Assembly (NCBI RefSeq): GCF_000296385.1
Contig: NZ_JH815185.1
Coordinates: 289,960 to 353,959, forward strand
Direction of reading: 5' to 3'
DNA from: Lachnoanaerobaculum sp. OBRC5-5
Lineage (GTDB): Bacteria > Bacillota > Clostridia > Lachnospirales > Lachnospiraceae
Length of the DNA: 64,000 nt
Shown here: positions 36,928-45,464 of the stretch, piece by piece
Layout of the letters: every line of letters starts with the position of its first letter
Position numbering within the stretch: position 1 is the stretch's first letter
The notes under the pieces: model-generated
The model's input: only the letters and a program-made list of their open reading frames with translations
The model's database searches: none
What the model was told of the DNA's origin: nothing
Translations under genes and position numbers: made by a program

Positions 36928-36966
36928 AAATCCATGAAGAAGCAAAATCTTTTTCATGGATTTTTT
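36928..36966 (+). terminator. Rho-independent terminator
   Basis: AAATCCATGAA (36928-36938) pairs with TTCATGGATTT (36953-36963), loop of 14 nt, then T. It ends the glycosidase-like gene. Confidence 0.85.
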
Positions 36967-37001
36967 AAATGTCCCTACATAATGCAATGGCTGTCTTTTC
37001 A

Positions 37002-37010
37002 TGGTATAAT
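37002..37010 (+). promoter_or_regulatory. Extended -10 promoter of the glycosyltransferase operon
   Basis: TGGTATAAT: a TG dinucleotide one base ahead of a perfect TATAAT, 41 bp before the GT2 start. No good -35, as is usual for extended -10 promoters. Confidence 0.65.
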
Positions 37011-37051
37011 AAAGGACATTATAAAAAGAAAGTAGCAAAGACGGGGAAGTT

Positions 37052-37846
37052 ATGAAACATACATTTGTTATTTGCGCATATAAAGAATCACCATATTTAG
37101 AAAGCTGTATAAAATCTTTAAAGGCACAGATTGTAAAATCGGATATAAAGATTGCCACATCCACACCGAACGATTATATATATAACATAGCAAAAAAATA
37201 TAATATTGAAGTGTTTGTAAATGATAAGAAGAAGCCTGAGAATGTATCAAATATCGGATTTGACTGGCAGTTTGCCTATAATACGGCACAAACCGAGCTT
37301 GTAACCATTGCACATCAGGATGATATTTATTTAAAAAACTATACAAAAGATTTGCTTAAGTATAAGAAAAGATATCCTGATATGACTCTTTTTACAACAT
37401 CATCTATTACATTAAAAAACGGCAGGATAAAGCAATTCGGCAAGGTGGAAATTGTAAAAAAAATACTCAGATTACCACTTAGAGTAAATGCTTTAAATAA
37501 TATATCTTTTGTAAAAAGACTTGCAATCACATTCGGTAATCCTATAATTGCACCAAGCTGTGCATATGATAAGAGACTTTGTCCAAAGGATTTATTTATA
37601 TCGGAGCTTAAATTTGCACTTGACTGGGAGTGCCTTCTTAAGCTCTCTAAACTTGAAGGAAGAATTGTACTGTCTGAAAGACCGGGTATTTGCTATAGAA
37701 TACATGACGAGGCTACAACTAAAAAAAGCATAATAGATAATTCAAGGCAGATGGAGGAAAGTATAATGTTTGATACTTTACTGCCGAAGCCGGTTGCGGA
37801 TATTTATAAGAAAATATATCAAAGTTCATACAATGCTTACTTTTAG
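37052..37846 (+). CDS. GT2-family glycosyltransferase
   Basis: 264 aa. GT-A fold: FVICAYKESPYLESCIKSL (about 4-22), a DxD-like AHQDDIY (about 90-96), and the acceptor-side DWECLLKLSK (about 191-200). Cytosolic or membrane-associated. The diverged N-terminal strand and QDD motif fit GT2 enzymes of surface polysaccharide clusters. Donor and acceptor sugars are unknown. The next gene follows after 8 bp. Confidence 0.82.
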   Translation: MKHTFVICAYKESPYLESCIKSLKAQIVKSDIKIATSTPNDYIYNIAKKYNIEVFVNDKKKPENVSNIGFDWQFAYNTAQTELVTIAHQDDIYLKNYTKDLLKYKKRYPDMTLFTTSSITLKNGRIKQFGKVEIVKKILRLPLRVNALNNISFVKRLAITFGNPIIAPSCAYDKRLCPKDLFISELKFALDWECLLKLSKLEGRIVLSERPGICYRIHDEATTKKSIIDNSRQMEESIMFDTLLPKPVADIYKKIYQSSYNAYF

Positions 37847-37854
37847 GAGGATTT

Positions 37855-39705
37855 ATGGCAATTATTAAAATTGAGGAAAAGTATGAGTATCTGAAGGATG
37901 TTATGCTTTCAATACTTCTTATAGGTATTGCATTTGTGATAAATGCAGGAATGAGTATAAGAGGACTCTATCAGGATGACCTCTTTATGTGGTCAACCAG
38001 AAGAGGAGTGGGATTTTTTAAATATGTATTTCCTGAACAAACCAGAAAATTCAGACCGGTATACTGGATAGTTGCATGGATATATCAGGGTATTTTAAAA
38101 AACAATATTTCACTTATAGTACCTATAAATATAATTATAGCTGCAATTATATCAATAGGAGTTTACTTTTTTGCAAAAAGTATGGCAAAGTCAAGAGGTT
38201 TGGCATTTATACCGGCTTCAATGTTTTTGATATCCAGATTTTCATATTATAATATAGGGCAGTTTTTGGGTGTGATGGAGGCCATGGCTTTGGTATTTGC
38301 ACTCCTGATGTTATATTTTTTATATCTATACATCAATAACGGAAAAAATATTCACTTTTATTATGCATGCGGATTTTATTTTTTAAATTGCTTTACACAT
38401 GAAAGATTTATGGTTCTTTTGCCGATGCTTATATTTGCGGCAATTGTCGGGAAAAGAAGAAAAATTTTAAATGCCTTAATATCTATAGCATTATTTGCAA
38501 TGATAACACTTATAAGACTTTTTGCACTGAAGTCGTTTGTACCTGAGGGTACGGGAGGTTCAAAAGTCAGTGAGACATTTAATCTTGCGGACTTTTTCCT
38601 GTCAATGAGAATTGAAATTTTATATCTCTTGGGTATCAATACGGGACCTGAACATCTTAACGGAATAAATTTTCATAATGTAAATACGGCGCTAAAGCTT
38701 GTTATAATAATAGGAATATTGGCTGCATTTGCTTTTATAATAAAATTTATTTATTCGATAGCTGTATACAGAAAAAAAATTGAACTGTCGTGGATAAAAA
38801 ATATTTTACTTTTTACAGGATTTATAATAGGAAGTATGGTGTCATCCGCCGTTACTATAAGAGTGGAGATGAGATGGGTATATGCACCGTATTTATTTAT
38901 GCTTTTATTGTTCTCATATATTTACGGTGTGGATAAAAGTATCATAGTAAAGAGGTTGAAAAGTAAAAAGATAAAAGCCTCACTGGGAAAGCTTTTCCAT
39001 GTATCATTTACTGCGGTAGTGTTACTTTTCGTATGGACATTTTGCATGATAGCGGCAGATATATATTACAGAGGGTATTATGATAATATATATATCTTCA
39101 TAGGTCAAAACAGAGCAAATTCGCTGGCAGATGAAACATATTATAAGTATGGTAAGGACTTAAGCGATAAAAGAATTTTTATAATAAAAAATGATTTTAA
39201 ACTCAGTAAATTTGATTCACTTGAGTTTTTCAGAGCCTATGATCAAAATATCAGAGAAGATATCGTTACCTTTATTGAAAGCTACAGATCCATAGGTCAG
39301 ATCGATGATGATATGATAGTTTTATCCGAAGATTTGAAAAATAATTCATATCAGGATGTAACGGATTTTCTAAAGAATATAAAGATTGAAAATGTATACG
39401 GGCATTATTCGGACGGTTGGACCGACGAAGAAGCTAAACTTAATGTGATGTCAGGAGAAAACGGTGAGATTCACTTTGAGATAATGTATCCGGGTGAGCT
39501 TGACGGAGATGAAGAAATAGAAATAGAAGTCAACGGAGAAAAGGAGACATTGTATCTTATATCAAATATAACACAGTATGAAATAGATACCGCTCCGAAT
39601 TCATTGACGGATATACATTTGAAGAGCAATTTTTACCTGCCTGATGCTTCGGAACAAAGAGGTGAAGACAGATTGAGTTATATTTTAAATATAAAAATAG
39701 ATTAG
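37855..39705 (+). CDS. Multi-spanning membrane protein, GT-C-like
   Basis: 616 aa. About 11 membrane spans up to residue 420, then an external domain of about 190 residues (beta-rich, EIEIEVNGEKETLYLI near 560). The first outside loop carries YQDDLFMWS (about 39-47), the acidic pair usual in GT-C glycosyltransferases that use lipid-linked sugars. AGGAGG precedes the ATG. I recognise no closer family. Likely part of export or modification of the glycan made by its neighbours. Confidence 0.75.
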   Translation: MAIIKIEEKYEYLKDVMLSILLIGIAFVINAGMSIRGLYQDDLFMWSTRRGVGFFKYVFPEQTRKFRPVYWIVAWIYQGILKNNISLIVPINIIIAAIISIGVYFFAKSMAKSRGLAFIPASMFLISRFSYYNIGQFLGVMEAMALVFALLMLYFLYLYINNGKNIHFYYACGFYFLNCFTHERFMVLLPMLIFAAIVGKRRKILNALISIALFAMITLIRLFALKSFVPEGTGGSKVSETFNLADFFLSMRIEILYLLGINTGPEHLNGINFHNVNTALKLVIIIGILAAFAFIIKFIYSIAVYRKKIELSWIKNILLFTGFIIGSMVSSAVTIRVEMRWVYAPYLFMLLLFSYIYGVDKSIIVKRLKSKKIKASLGKLFHVSFTAVVLLFVWTFCMIAADIYYRGYYDNIYIFIGQNRANSLADETYYKYGKDLSDKRIFIIKNDFKLSKFDSLEFFRAYDQNIREDIVTFIESYRSIGQIDDDMIVLSEDLKNNSYQDVTDFLKNIKIENVYGHYSDGWTDEEAKLNVMSGENGEIHFEIMYPGELDGDEEIEIEVNGEKETLYLISNITQYEIDTAPNSLTDIHLKSNFYLPDASEQRGEDRLSYILNIKID

Positions 39706-39716
39706 AGAGTGTGTGA

Positions 39717-41063
39717 ATGAAGAAGTTTTTAGCGTTTTTCATGCCGGTATTCGGAGCCATATATTTGAGTGCATATATAAGAAGTGCAATGCTTGATGTG
39801 GTCTATACGGATTATATTAGGATAATAAATACCTATCTTAAGGATCCGTTTTCGCCGAAGCCTTATTTTGGCAAGGATGTACTTACAAGATTGCCTATAA
39901 CATATTTTGAAAGAATGATAAATGTAGCCTTTTTTAAATATTCAACAATGTTTGATATGGCTTTGGGAGTTATATTCCTTTCGCTTATGGGAATTATAAT
40001 CGGAATATTTATGGCAAACAAAAATTTAAATCTCAGATATTTTATCCTTGTAATGCTGCTGGTTTTTTCACTTTCTCAATGGGAAATGATTACTAACGGA
40101 ACAGGTTGGGTACATTTTTTTACATTCTTTCTGTTTGCACTGCATTTTTACATACTTGATTCTTATATACACAGGGAAACAAAAGTAAAGTTTGGTTTAA
40201 ATATTATTCTGCCTGTGTTCACGATACTGTTTGCAGCAGGTTCATATTCACTTGCATATGGTGTTACTTTGATAATTGTATATGTTTTATACACAATTAA
40301 GAAAAAGAATAAAATTATGTTTACACTCGCAATACCTGTGATACTTTCCTTGACTGCATTTATGTATTCATACGCAAATTCTTATACGGAACATGCAGGT
40401 GCAACAACAGAAAGTCTGACTGCCGTATTCGGAAGAAATCCGTTGTACTTTGTTTTATTCGGGCTAAATACCTTTGCATCAGATATTTTAAGCATCGGTA
40501 TAGTGGAAAGATATGAAATAGGTATCATTGTAACAAGTATTATAGGAGCTGTAGTTATATTTTTTTATCTGTATGCTCTGTATTTGAATTTTAAATATAA
40601 AATATATGAGTCTACATTATTCCCGATGCTTATGCTTGTATCAGGACTTTTAAGTCATGCCATGGTTATTTTGACAAGGTGGATTTTTTTAAATCCTTTG
40701 TATGCCATGAGTTCAAGATATGCACTTCAATTTGGTGCGGGGCTTATAGGTGTGATGTTGACATTCGCTTATATGAAAATACATGTAAATAAAGAGAAAC
40801 AAAGTATGTCACCATTGGCAAAGGCGGTGGTCTCAGTATTTGTATTACTTGTATTTTTAGGAAATATTTCCACTGCCGGAAATGAGCTTAGAATGGCAAA
40901 GTATCGTTTGGAAAGCTTTGAAGTGAAGATGGAAGTGGCAAAGAATTTCGAGAATGAAAGCGATGAGACTTTGAAAAAAGTCTTACAATATCATAATCCG
41001 AAGAAGACAAGAGAAGCACTTGGTATTATCAAGTCAAAAAAACTTAATATTTTTTCTGAATAG
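39717..41063 (+). CDS. Multi-spanning membrane protein of the glycan region
   Basis: 448 aa, about 10-11 membrane spans. The N-terminus shares a layout with the preceding gene, but the acidic pair is replaced by VVYTDYIRIINTYLKD (about 23-38). No signature of Wzy, Wzx or MraY seen, so I do not assign a role. It lies 11 bp after the GT-C-like gene and belongs to the same transcript; a transcription break with a new promoter follows. Confidence 0.72.
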   Translation: MKKFLAFFMPVFGAIYLSAYIRSAMLDVVYTDYIRIINTYLKDPFSPKPYFGKDVLTRLPITYFERMINVAFFKYSTMFDMALGVIFLSLMGIIIGIFMANKNLNLRYFILVMLLVFSLSQWEMITNGTGWVHFFTFFLFALHFYILDSYIHRETKVKFGLNIILPVFTILFAAGSYSLAYGVTLIIVYVLYTIKKKNKIMFTLAIPVILSLTAFMYSYANSYTEHAGATTESLTAVFGRNPLYFVLFGLNTFASDILSIGIVERYEIGIIVTSIIGAVVIFFYLYALYLNFKYKIYESTLFPMLMLVSGLLSHAMVILTRWIFLNPLYAMSSRYALQFGAGLIGVMLTFAYMKIHVNKEKQSMSPLAKAVVSVFVLLVFLGNISTAGNELRMAKYRLESFEVKMEVAKNFENESDETLKKVLQYHNPKKTREALGIIKSKKLNIFSE

Positions 41064-41087
41064 TGATATAAATATTGTAGTTTCCTG

Positions 41088-41117
41088 TTGATTTGTAAGG
41101 TATAAAGAGTGTAGAAT
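41088..41117 (+). promoter_or_regulatory. Probable promoter of licD-gtrB pair
   Basis: TTGATT (41088-41093), 18 bp, TAGAAT (41112-41117), 48 bp before the LicD start. Two mismatches in -35 and one in -10. Confidence 0.5.
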
Positions 41118-41165
41118 GATGTAGTTAATATTTAAATATAAATATTTTTGAAAAGAGGCCTATAA

Positions 41166-42011
41166 ATGGATAATTCTTACGGAATGTTGGCTTTGCAGAA
41201 AGCAAATCTATATATTTTACAGGAAATAGATAGAATATGTACAAAATACAAAATAAACTATACTTTGGACTCTGGTACATTGCTTGGAGCTATCAGACAT
41301 GGGGGATTTATACCTTGGGATGATGATGCCGATATTGCAATGACAAGAGCTAATTTTGAGTCTTTCAGAAAAATTGTTAAGAGAGAATTATCGGATAAGC
41401 TGGAATTTATAATGCCTGATGAATTTCAAGGAGGAAAGGTATTTTACGATTTTACTCCAAGAATCATTTATAAGCCCAGTATCAGACATAAAAAACAGGA
41501 TAAAAAAGATCCATATAAAGGTAAACTCAATCATCTTTGGGTTGATATATTTATAATAGATAAGCTGCCGAACAAAAAAACATTAAAAAAGTTTACACTA
41601 TTTACTCAAAAGCTTATATATCTTCTTTCCATGGGACATAGAAAGAAGCTTGATTTCAAGAAGTATAAGGGTATGATGAAAATCGCCATATTGTTTTTCT
41701 CCATCTTCGGTAAAATAATACCTATGAAATTTCTATTCCGTATACAGGATAAGATTTCAAAATTGTTTTATAAAGGCAGAAAAAATAACACCTGGTATTA
41801 CAGCAATTATCAACCGGATTATATCGACATAGAGGTAAACAGCAGATGGTATGAGAAATATATCAAAATTCAGTTTGAAGATATTTCATTATCAATTATA
41901 GATGAATACGAAAATGTATTACAGCTGGTTTACGGAGACTATATGACACCTCCTCCAAAAGCTGACAGAGTACCGACGCATGGAAGTACGGAGATAGAAG
42001 TATATGAGTAA
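41166..42011 (+). CDS. LicD-family phosphotransferase
   Basis: 281 aa. The signature LDSGTLLGAIRHGGFIPWDDDADIAMTR (about 37-64), with the aspartates of the nucleotidyltransferase fold, is unmistakable for LicD/fukutin-type enzymes, which move phosphocholine or other phospho-groups onto glycans. The C-terminal VYGDYMTPPPKADRVPTHG is also typical. AGAGG precedes the ATG. The 3' end overlaps the next glycosyltransferase by 8 bp. The moiety is not certain; a choline-type transporter gene nearby supports phosphocholine. Confidence 0.9.
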   Translation: MDNSYGMLALQKANLYILQEIDRICTKYKINYTLDSGTLLGAIRHGGFIPWDDDADIAMTRANFESFRKIVKRELSDKLEFIMPDEFQGGKVFYDFTPRIIYKPSIRHKKQDKKDPYKGKLNHLWVDIFIIDKLPNKKTLKKFTLFTQKLIYLLSMGHRKKLDFKKYKGMMKIAILFFSIFGKIIPMKFLFRIQDKISKLFYKGRKNNTWYYSNYQPDYIDIEVNSRWYEKYIKIQFEDISLSIIDEYENVLQLVYGDYMTPPPKADRVPTHGSTEIEVYE

Positions 42012-42933
42012 GAAGATTTCAATTATTGTATCTGTATATAATGAAGAGGAAGTTTTATTTGAATTTTACAGAGAGACAATAAAGGTTCTTCTATTAATTG
42101 ATAATCCATATGAGATAATTTTTGTAAATGACGGGAGTACTGACGGATCAAGAAGCACTTTGTTTAAATTATCAAGAGATGATGAGAATGTGAAGGTTAT
42201 ACATTTTTCAAGAAACTTCGGACATGAGGCGGCTATGATTGCCGGTATAGATTATGCAAGCGGAGACTATATTGTCTGTATGGATTCCGATTTACAGCAT
42301 CCTCCTACATTACTTCCTGAAATAATTAGAAAATTTGATTCGGGCTTTGATATAATAAATATGGTCAGAACCGAGAATAAATCGGCAGGTATATTGAAAA
42401 ATATAACATCGGCGGGATTTTACAAAGTGATCAATAAAGTAAGCGATATGAAGCTTGTAAGTAATGCATCCGATTTCTTCGGAATATCAAAAAGGGTTGC
42501 CGACATTTTAAGAAATAACTACAGAGAGAAGACAAGATTCCTTCGCGGTTATGTTCAGAATGTAGGTTTCAATACCACAAATATAGAGTATGAGGCAAGA
42601 AAAAGGTATGCGGGAGAGAGCAAGTATTCAATAAAAAAACTTTTCAGATTTTCGATGAATACTATAATGACATTCTCAAATCTTCCTTTGAAACTTGGAA
42701 TGTATGCCGGTGGAATGGCGGCATTTTTGGCTATCATAATGATGATTTATACTGTTGTATCCTTTTTAAGAGTAGGTACACCGAGCGGTTATGCAACAAT
42801 TATCTGTTTGATATGCTTTATGTTCTCGGTACTTTTCTTTATAGTGGGAATAATAGGAGAATATTTGGGACTTATACTGGCCGAGCAAAAGGACCGTCCT
42901 TTATATATAGTTGAGGAAAAAATTAATTTTTAA
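42004..42933 (+). CDS. GtrB/DPM-like lipid-carrier glycosyltransferase
   Basis: 309 aa. GT2 domain with IIVSVYNEEEVL (about 7-18), FVNDGSTDGS, DSDLQHPP (DxD, about 95-102) and RKRYAGESKYS; then two C-terminal membrane helices (about 233-255 and 262-290). This architecture loads a sugar on undecaprenyl phosphate for use outside the cell by GT-C enzymes, which fits the two membrane proteins upstream. It overlaps licD by 8 bp. Confidence 0.92.
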   Translation: MSKKISIIVSVYNEEEVLFEFYRETIKVLLLIDNPYEIIFVNDGSTDGSRSTLFKLSRDDENVKVIHFSRNFGHEAAMIAGIDYASGDYIVCMDSDLQHPPTLLPEIIRKFDSGFDIINMVRTENKSAGILKNITSAGFYKVINKVSDMKLVSNASDFFGISKRVADILRNNYREKTRFLRGYVQNVGFNTTNIEYEARKRYAGESKYSIKKLFRFSMNTIMTFSNLPLKLGMYAGGMAAFLAIIMMIYTVVSFLRVGTPSGYATIICLICFMFSVLFFIVGIIGEYLGLILAEQKDRPLYIVEEKINF

Positions 42934-42939
42934 ATATAA

Positions 42940-42965
42940 AGAGCTGTGAAAACGGCTCTTTTTTT
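42940..42965 (+). terminator. Rho-independent terminator
   Basis: AGAGCTGT (42940-42947), GAAA tetraloop, ACGGCTCT (42952-42959), then T. It ends the surface-glycan operon. Confidence 0.92.
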
Positions 42966-43020
42966 GATAGAATAAAAGTATATTTCTAAATTTAAATACA
43001 TTTCTAAAATCGGAGAGCAT

Positions 43021-43248
43021 ATGAATATATCACAGGCAATTTCTAAAAGAATTATATTATTATGTTATGAGAAAAATATTACAATCTATGAATTATCAAA
43101 AAGATCCGGTGTTCCCAAGACTACTATAAAAGACATCATTTCAGGCAGGACTAAAAATCCAAGTATTTTGAGTATAGAAAAACTCGCCATAGGATTTTCA
43201 ATATCCATAGGCGAGTTTTGGAATCACGAAATTTTCACTTACCGTTAA
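43021..43248 (+). CDS. Small XRE-family HTH regulator
   Basis: 75 aa, a single HTH domain: ITIYELSKRSGVPKTTIKDIISGRTKNPSI (about 21-50) with helix-turn-helix spacing as in Cro/C1. GGAG precedes the ATG. The last 14 bp overlap the 3' end of the convergent BCCT gene. It is a candidate controller of that transporter, but the target is unproven. Confidence 0.88.
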   Translation: MNISQAISKRIILLCYEKNITIYELSKRSGVPKTTIKDIISGRTKNPSILSIEKLAIGFSISIGEFWNHEIFTYR

Positions 43249-44731
43249 GGTACATATCGGCATCCTTAAAGAATGAAATTATAAGTAAAAGCATTATAAT
43301 TCCTATAGGAAATGCCGCGATAATGGACACAGTCTGTAGGTTTGACATGGAGTTGTCCGAAAAAATAAGTCCTATAGGCAGCAGTATCAAAAGTATTGAC
43401 CAGTAAAGCTTTATCTTTTTTGAAGGTTCTTTGTCTTCAAGATCCTTATATGAATAAGATGCGGCTACAAGTGTTATGGAATCAAATGTAGTAGCATAAA
43501 ATGTAATCATAGCAAGGATCAAAAGTATCATTGCTATAAAAGGCAATGGAAGAGATGATATTACTTCACCTATGGTTTGGTATAGGTTCTGACTTTCATT
43601 GTATATCTTTAATAAGTCTACCTGTCCGAACACATTAAGTGCAATACCGTAGTTTCCAAGTATTATAAAAGACATAAATGTACCTGAAAGACCGAATATA
43701 TATCCGCCAAGTATAACCTCTTTAATTGTTCTGCCCTTTGAGATACTTCCTATAAAAAACGGAGTGGCTACACACCATACCATCCAGTACGCCCAGTAAA
43801 ATACTGTCCAGTCCTGTGCAAAAGTTGTCTGCCCGGTAGGGTCAATATAAGTTGAAAGTGAAAAGAAATTATTCACAAGGTTTCCAAGTGAAGTAAAACC
43901 GAGTTCAAGTATAAACTTTCCATGTCCGCCGCCGAAGAATACATATATCAAAAGTGCAAAGAACAGATAAGTACAGCAGGATGCAAGTTTTGATACACCG
44001 TCAATGCCCAAATAAGCACAGGCGGAATAAATAATACAGGTCACAATCAAAATAGCTATAGTAAGTATATTATTATTTGAAACACCGAAAAGTTTGGCAA
44101 CTGTTTGTGAAAGAAGCGGAGTGGCAAGTGAAAATGTAGTGGCCGTACCTGCTATAAGTGCAAATACCGCTATCAAGTCCACAATTTTCCCCCAAATACC
44201 GTCAACTTTGGAACCCAGAAGTACTCTAAGTCCTTCTGAATATTTTGCCCTTGTTCTTTTCCTTACATGAAGCATAAAGCCGAAGCATGATGCAAGTACA
44301 ACATAAAATCCCCATGGAATAGGACCCCAGTGAAATAAAGGATAGGTGGCGGACCAAAGTGTAGTATCTCCCAGAGAACTGATTCTGCCTTCATTTGCAT
44401 AAAGCATCCATTCACACAGTGAATAAAATAATATATCAGCCGCAAGTCCTGCGGTAAACATCATAGTGCCCCATGCAAAGTTTGAATGTTCCTTTTTGCC
44501 GCTTCCTAGCTTTATACTGCCGTATTTTGAAAATGCAATATATATGGATAATAAGAATATAAACAAACCGAATATAAGGTAAAATATTCCCAGGCTGTTG
44601 TTTAATAAGCTCCTTATTTGTGCAAGTATATTTCCGGCTTGAGCAGGAAATATGAAAAATAATATTACAAGTGATATCACAAGTAAAAAAGGAACTATAG
44701 TGACAAAATAATCAATATCAGATTTTTTCAT
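43235..44731 (-). CDS. BCCT-family transporter (betaine/choline/carnitine)
   Basis: 498 aa, 12 membrane spans. Core signatures: WGPIPWGFYVV (about 134-144), the conserved region AQDWTVFYWAYWMVWCVATPFFIGSISKGRTIKE (about 303-336) and the Gly-rich TM3 region. It takes up or exchanges quaternary ammonium compounds with Na+ or H+, or as an antiporter. GGAGG at 44735-44739 (minus strand) precedes the start. No long osmosensing tail, so substrate supply rather than osmoregulation is more likely. Confidence 0.92.
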   Translation of the reverse strand: MKKSDIDYFVTIVPFLLVISLVILFFIFPAQAGNILAQIRSLLNNSLGIFYLIFGLFIFLLSIYIAFSKYGSIKLGSGKKEHSNFAWGTMMFTAGLAADILFYSLCEWMLYANEGRISSLGDTTLWSATYPLFHWGPIPWGFYVVLASCFGFMLHVRKRTRAKYSEGLRVLLGSKVDGIWGKIVDLIAVFALIAGTATTFSLATPLLSQTVAKLFGVSNNNILTIAILIVTCIIYSACAYLGIDGVSKLASCCTYLFFALLIYVFFGGGHGKFILELGFTSLGNLVNNFFSLSTYIDPTGQTTFAQDWTVFYWAYWMVWCVATPFFIGSISKGRTIKEVILGGYIFGLSGTFMSFIILGNYGIALNVFGQVDLLKIYNESQNLYQTIGEVISSLPLPFIAMILLILAMITFYATTFDSITLVAASYSYKDLEDKEPSKKIKLYWSILLILLPIGLIFSDNSMSNLQTVSIIAAFPIGIIMLLLIISFFKDADMYLNGK

Positions 44732-44742
44732 AACGCCTCCAA

Positions 44743-44780
44743 ATGTTCAAAAACAAAATATTTACTAAGATATTGAACAT
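44743..44780. promoter_or_regulatory. Inverted repeat just upstream of the BCCT gene
   Basis: ATGTTCAA (44743-44750) and TTGAACAT (44773-44780) form a perfect 8-bp dyad separated by 22 bp. It lies 12 bp upstream of the BCCT start, partly over the leader. Operator or mRNA hairpin; the regulator is unknown, the nearby XRE protein being one candidate. Confidence 0.55.
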
Positions 44781-44918
44781 GATAACATTTTTATAGCGAT
44801 AAATCAAGATATAAAAAATATCTTAAAAAATATGGAATAATCAAAAAAACACTACACAAAACAAAACCCTTTGATATAATATAAAAGTTAGTAAATGTCT
44901 AAGGAAAGGTATTCATGT

Positions 44919-45464
44919 ATGATTAAATTTAAAAGACATATTATAGGAATTGTTTCTATAATATTTGCCTTATCTTCAGGAGCCTGTGCAAATTCGGATA
45001 TAGTCGTCAGAGATTCCTCGATGAATAAAGAGGTGGATGAGCCTGTATTTGAAACTCAAAAAAATATAACTTTGGATTGGACTCAAATAAGAAGTGACGC
45101 AGAAGAGCAATTCAATGACAAAACTCTATACCCGATGAGTGATTATATTGATATGGCTTTTAAGGCTGATGAAAATAGGGTATTGCTTATATGGTCACTG
45201 TCAAATGAAATCAGTGATGATGAAGCATTGGCATACGGAACTGAATATATTAAAGCAGTAAATGATTATGCCGCAACTCAGGATTTTTCTATAGAAAAAT
45301 CAAGCGAAAACTCTTATGGCGGACTCTTTGATAAGTATGATCTTGAGGTACAGCTTTTTAGAGAAGATGATATCATGGAAAACTCCAGATATATTGTGAA
45401 TCAGGTTATTGAAGCAGGGACTAATACTAACTTAGAATTACAGAAAAAAAAGGGGGATAAATGA
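44919..45464 (+). CDS. Putative lipoprotein of unknown function
   Basis: 181 aa from the ATG at 44919, after GGAAAGG; an upstream ATG at 44895 has no ribosome site. Basic N-terminus, hydrophobic segment, and SSGAC as a possible lipobox, then a soluble acidic domain without known motifs. The stop overlaps the start of the secreted MBL-fold gene (ATGA), so the two are coupled and may act together at the cell surface. Confidence 0.7.
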   Translation: MIKFKRHIIGIVSIIFALSSGACANSDIVVRDSSMNKEVDEPVFETQKNITLDWTQIRSDAEEQFNDKTLYPMSDYIDMAFKADENRVLLIWSLSNEISDDEALAYGTEYIKAVNDYAATQDFSIEKSSENSYGGLFDKYDLEVQLFREDDIMENSRYIVNQVIEAGTNTNLELQKKKGDK

